Source: an uncultured Muribaculaceae bacterium (GTDB lineage: Bacteria > Bacteroidota > Bacteroidia > Bacteroidales > Muribaculaceae). From it: 64,000 nucleotides of DNA. The position numbers were made by a program, and so were the translations under genes. Numbering within the stretch: the stretch's first letter is position 1; every line of letters begins with the position of its first letter. Shown piece after piece: positions 61,589 to 64,000 of this stretch. The notes below the pieces were generated by a model. The model did not search any database and was not told where the DNA came from. It was given only the letters and a program-made list of their open reading frames with translations. The stretch lies in contig CAQFOZ010000003.1 of NCBI GenBank assembly GCA_948788915.1, positions 10,849 through 74,848 of the forward strand. Direction: 5' to 3'.

Positions 61589-62692
61589 TCAGACATTGAA
61601 GCGGAAGTGCATGATGTCACCGTCCTGAACTACATATTCCTTACCTTCTACTCCCATTTTTCCGGCTTCCTTTACTGCCGCTTCGGAGCCTAAGTCTACA
61701 TAGTCCTGATATTTGATCACTTCCGCGCGAATAAATCCTTTCTCAAAGTCGGTGTGGATGATACCGGCTGCCTGTGGAGCCTTGGTGCCGCGGATAAAGG
61801 TCCATGCGCGAACCTCATCTGCTCCCGCCGTAAAATATGTCTGAAGGTCAAGAAGTGCGTATGCAGCGCGTATAAGACGGCTTACACCTGATTCTGACAG
61901 ACCGATTTCTTCAAGAAATTCTTTGCGTTCCTCCCACGTGTCGAGTTCTGCAATCTCGCTTTCTGTCTTGGCCGCCACAATCATCAGATCGGCACCCTCG
62001 TCGGCTATGGCCTTGCGGACCTCTTCAACATAGTGGTTGCCGTGTACGGCCGATGCGTCATCCACATTGCAGACATATAATACTGGTTTATTAGTAAGCA
62101 GGAAGAGTTCGCGTGCGAATTTCTCTTCATCCTTACCTTCGATCGCAACCGAACGTGCGGCTTTCCCTTGCTCGAGTGCCTCTTTATACGCGTTAAGAAC
62201 GGCAAGTTGCATTTTTGCGGTTTTGTCTCCCCCCGCTTTTGCGGCTTTTTCTGTTTTTGCAAGTCGTGACTCTACTGTCTCGAGGTCTTTGAGCTGTAGC
62301 TCGTAATTTATAACCTCCATATCGCGCACCGGGTCTACGGTTGTGTCAACATGGGTGATGTTGTCATCGTCAAAGCAGCGTAGTACGTGCAGTATCGCAT
62401 CTGTTTCACGTATATTGGCTAGGAATTTATTTCCTAATCCTTCCCCTTTGGAAGCTCCTTTTACAAGACCGGCGATATCTACTATCTCGACAGTTGCGGG
62501 AACTGTGCTTTTAGGATTGCACATCTCCACGAGTTTGGTGAGACGGTCATCCGGTACGGATATTACGCCTACGTTAGGTTCTATTGTGCAGAAAGGAAAG
62601 TTTGCGCTTTGTGCCTTTGCATTGCTCAGGCAATTGAAAAGAGTGGATTTGCCGACATTAGGTAATCCTACTATACCGCATTTTAAAGCCAT
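61589..62692 (-). CDS. ychF: redox-regulated ATPase YchF (OLA1 family)
   Basis: 367 residues, standard length. Obg-type G domain with G1 [12 protein letters not shown] near residue 8, G3 [16 protein letters not shown], then an N-terminal coiled-coil insert ([18 protein letters not shown]), a NxxE in place of the GTP-specific NKxD (hence ATP preference) and a C-terminal TGS-like domain ([34 protein letters not shown]). It binds ribosomes and is linked to oxidative stress response. Confidence 0.94.
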   Translation of the reverse strand: MALKCGIVGLPNVGKSTLFNCLSNAKAQSANFPFCTIEPNVGVISVPDDRLTKLVEMCNPKSTVPATVEIVDIAGLVKGASKGEGLGNKFLANIRETDAILHVLRCFDDDNITHVDTTVDPVRDMEVINYELQLKDLETVESRLAKTEKAAKAGGDKTAKMQLAVLNAYKEALEQGKAARSVAIEGKDEEKFARELFLLTNKPVLYVCNVDDASAVHGNHYVEEVRKAIADEGADLMIVAAKTESEIAELDTWEERKEFLEEIGLSESGVSRLIRAAYALLDLQTYFTAGADEVRAWTFIRGTKAPQAAGIIHTDFEKGFIRAEVIKYQDYVDLGSEAAVKEAGKMGVEGKEYVVQDGDIMHFRFNV

Positions 62693-62728
62693 ATTCTATT
62701 TAATCTTACATTTACGTGAGGAGGAATG

Positions 62729-62759
62729 CAAAATTACTAATAAAAAGCATCAAATCCAA
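62729..62759 (-). promoter_or_regulatory. promoter of ychF
   Basis: On the minus strand TTG (62759-62757), a 20-bp spacer and TAATTTTG (62736-62729). The leader is about 30 nt. The neighbouring repeat starts at 62762, just outside the -33 box. Confidence 0.65.
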
Positions 62760-62761
62760 TT

Positions 62762-62977
62762 AGAGTATGTTTACTTTTAACATTGGTTCAGATAAAGAGA
62801 GTTTTTTGAGATAATTTCTCAAGTTAAAGAAGGAGCAAGTCTGGAAGCCGAACTTCGGCCGGGCTATGCGACTGATGAGACTTGGAGAAATTAGCCAAAA
62901 AGATCCTTCGGGTGGATGAAAAGAATCTTAAATATTCTCTTAAATTATAATTAGTGTTAAATTCAAACGACTCTCTA
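62762..62977. mobile_element. 216-bp AGAGTGTG-type MITE-like element carrying the palindromic core
   Basis: Left end AGAGTATGTTTACTTTTAAC, right end GTGTTAAATTCAAACG then ACTCTCT, imperfect inverted repeats. The palindromic core copy 3 (62828-62880; GTCTGGAAGCCGAACTTCGG, GACTGATGA) lies inside. It has no gene and occupies most of the 62693-63027 gap. Confidence 0.7.
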
Positions 62978-63027
62978 AGAGCCACTCAGGGTTATACAGC
63001 CATTTTTTTTGATGACTTCTGAAGACA

Positions 63028-63831
63028 TTATTTTAACAGTTTTCTGCTGTTTTCTCCATTTTCAAGAATGCTCATCTGATGTATGGCAATTTGATTCAGT
63101 TTCATCAATCTTTTGGATTGGGGCATTCCTTGTTCAATAAATACGGCATTAAGATTTTCCATATTGGAAAGACATATAAGCTCGTTGATAGATGCGTAAT
63201 CGCGGATATTCCCTTTGAGATCGGGGTTTGCATCGCGCCACTGTTTAGCGGTCATGCCGAACATCGCTACATTCAGCACGTCCGCTTCATTTGCATAGAT
63301 TATGCTTGCTTGTATTTTGGTAATTTCAGCCGGAATGAGGTTATGTTTGATGGCATCTGTGTGAAGACGGTAGTTTATTTTGGACAGCTCGCGTTTGGCA
63401 GACCAGCCAATGAGTCGCTGTTCTTCCTCTTTTAGCCGTTGAAACTCCTTGACGATATAAACCTTAAATTCGGGACTTATCCACATTGCGAACTCAAACG
63501 CAATATCTTTATGTGCGTATGTTCCCCCATACCGTCCCGCTTTTGCCTGTAAGGATATGGCATTAGTTCTTGATACAAATTCTTTTACACTGATTTTAAA
63601 ACTATTAAGACCAGACTGATTTCTAATTATGGCGAATTCGCCATAATTAAAATCGGGATTATACACTTTTTCCCAAATACCGATAAACTCCAATGTATTA
63701 CGGTTGCGAAGCCAGTCTGTAATGAAGAAATCTCCGTCTTTTGCACGCATCATATCAGTAAGACAGATATACTCCTCTCCGTTGACTTTCACAATATTGA
63801 CCTCCGTATCCTTGACTGTTATTTTTGCCAT
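63028..63831 (-). CDS. KilA-N domain protein
   Basis: 267 residues. The KilA-N DNA-binding domain spans about residues 1-130 (VKVNGEEYICLTDMMRAKDGD, FFITDWLRNRNTLEFIGIWE, GRYGGTYAHKDIAFEFAMWIS, FKVYIVKEFQRL). The remaining part is helical (YASINELICLSNMENLNAVF). KilA-N proteins are common in phages and also as chromosomal genes in Bacteroidales; function mostly unknown. No other phage gene is seen nearby. Confidence 0.85.
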   Translation of the reverse strand: MAKITVKDTEVNIVKVNGEEYICLTDMMRAKDGDFFITDWLRNRNTLEFIGIWEKVYNPDFNYGEFAIIRNQSGLNSFKISVKEFVSRTNAISLQAKAGRYGGTYAHKDIAFEFAMWISPEFKVYIVKEFQRLKEEEQRLIGWSAKRELSKINYRLHTDAIKHNLIPAEITKIQASIIYANEADVLNVAMFGMTAKQWRDANPDLKGNIRDYASINELICLSNMENLNAVFIEQGMPQSKRLMKLNQIAIHQMSILENGENSRKLLK

Positions 63832-63943
63832 ATCTCGTTAGTTTCTTAATTATATGGAAATCGGTACTTTTTTGTTAATTCGGACTGAAAGTGTTATCGT
63901 TGCAGTATTGAATCCATTTGATCTCGGTATATCAAGCTGTTTC

Positions 63944-64000
63944 TTAGAAACTGTTTAAATTTATTTTCGAGGAATTTTGAGAGTAATTTTTGAGATGGTT
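63944..64000. repeat. TTAGAAACTG-type repeat, cut by the window end
   Basis: TTAGAAACTGTTTAAATTTA then TTTTCGAGGAATTTTGAGA, the longest copy of this end in the window. The other end lies outside. The preceding 63832-63943 holds no gene or clear promoter. Confidence 0.55.

Noticed and set aside
63028..63831. KilA-N gene as part of a prophage
   Set aside because: No phage structural, lysis or integrase genes are adjacent; KilA-N genes occur alone in Bacteroidales chromosomes.

Overview
The window is a chromosomal segment of a gut-type Bacteroidales bacterium, most like the Muribaculaceae/Bacteroides lineage. The support is the many TAnnTTTG -7 boxes with TTG or TTTG about 20 bp upstream, a TonB-dependent receptor with outer-membrane lipoproteins, a type V (Mfa/FimA-like) pilus operon, DUF3943, DUF4286, DUF3575, DUF3868, GSCFA and DUF389 proteins, and a fused KorA. 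No rRNA, prophage or conjugative element is seen.

Layout. 1-1578: 5' end of a sodium:solute symporter and a secreted histidine acid phosphatase. 1959-5733: rnr, then an SRP RNA and tRNA-Thr(UGU) transcribed from a promoter that overlaps the rnr stop codon, a DUF4286 gene and ruvC. 5836-13934: deoC, a secreted EEP-family nuclease, a TonB-dependent receptor and two OB-fold (DUF6359/DUF5689) surface lipoproteins, closed by a strong terminator. 14034-20836: two secreted endonuclease I enzymes, separated by a REP-associated tyrosine transposase (RAYT) with an inverted-repeat-bounded repeat cassette, and a GH78-like rhamnosidase. I read 5836-20836 as a candidate extracellular-DNA foraging locus with OB-fold lipoproteins in place of SusD.

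20946-27739: housekeeping genes korA-korB, acpP-fabF and gyrB. 27821-37975 (minus strand): a six-gene type V pilus operon running DUF3575, DUF3868/OmpA-like, Mfa1-like shaft, Mfa2-like anchor and two accessory or tip lipoproteins. Upstream of it, at 38024-38607, lie two tandem invertible promoter switches with different inverted repeats but a common core, followed by a Tsr-type tyrosine recombinase (38750-39958). In this assembly the -7 box of each switch points away from the pilus operon, so the operon is drawn OFF.

40234-50613: an MG2/plug-domain protein, glycosyltransferase plus folA, a Na/Pi cotransporter, manC, a thioredoxin-like lipoprotein and yifB/comM. 50672-60031: a DUF3943 protein, a membrane-lipid trio (CDP-alcohol phosphotransferase, GtrA, acyltransferase), DUF389, GSCFA, an esterase and a GNAT-type N-acyltransferase. 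60265-63831: a PAP2 phosphatase, ychF and a KilA-N protein.

The intergenic DNA of the right half holds several dispersed families: a 186-bp MITE-like element (two full copies plus remnants), AGAGTGTG-ended and TTAGAAACTG-ended elements, a palindromic GCCGAACTTCGGC core in three copies, and REP-like GGAG-hairpins.
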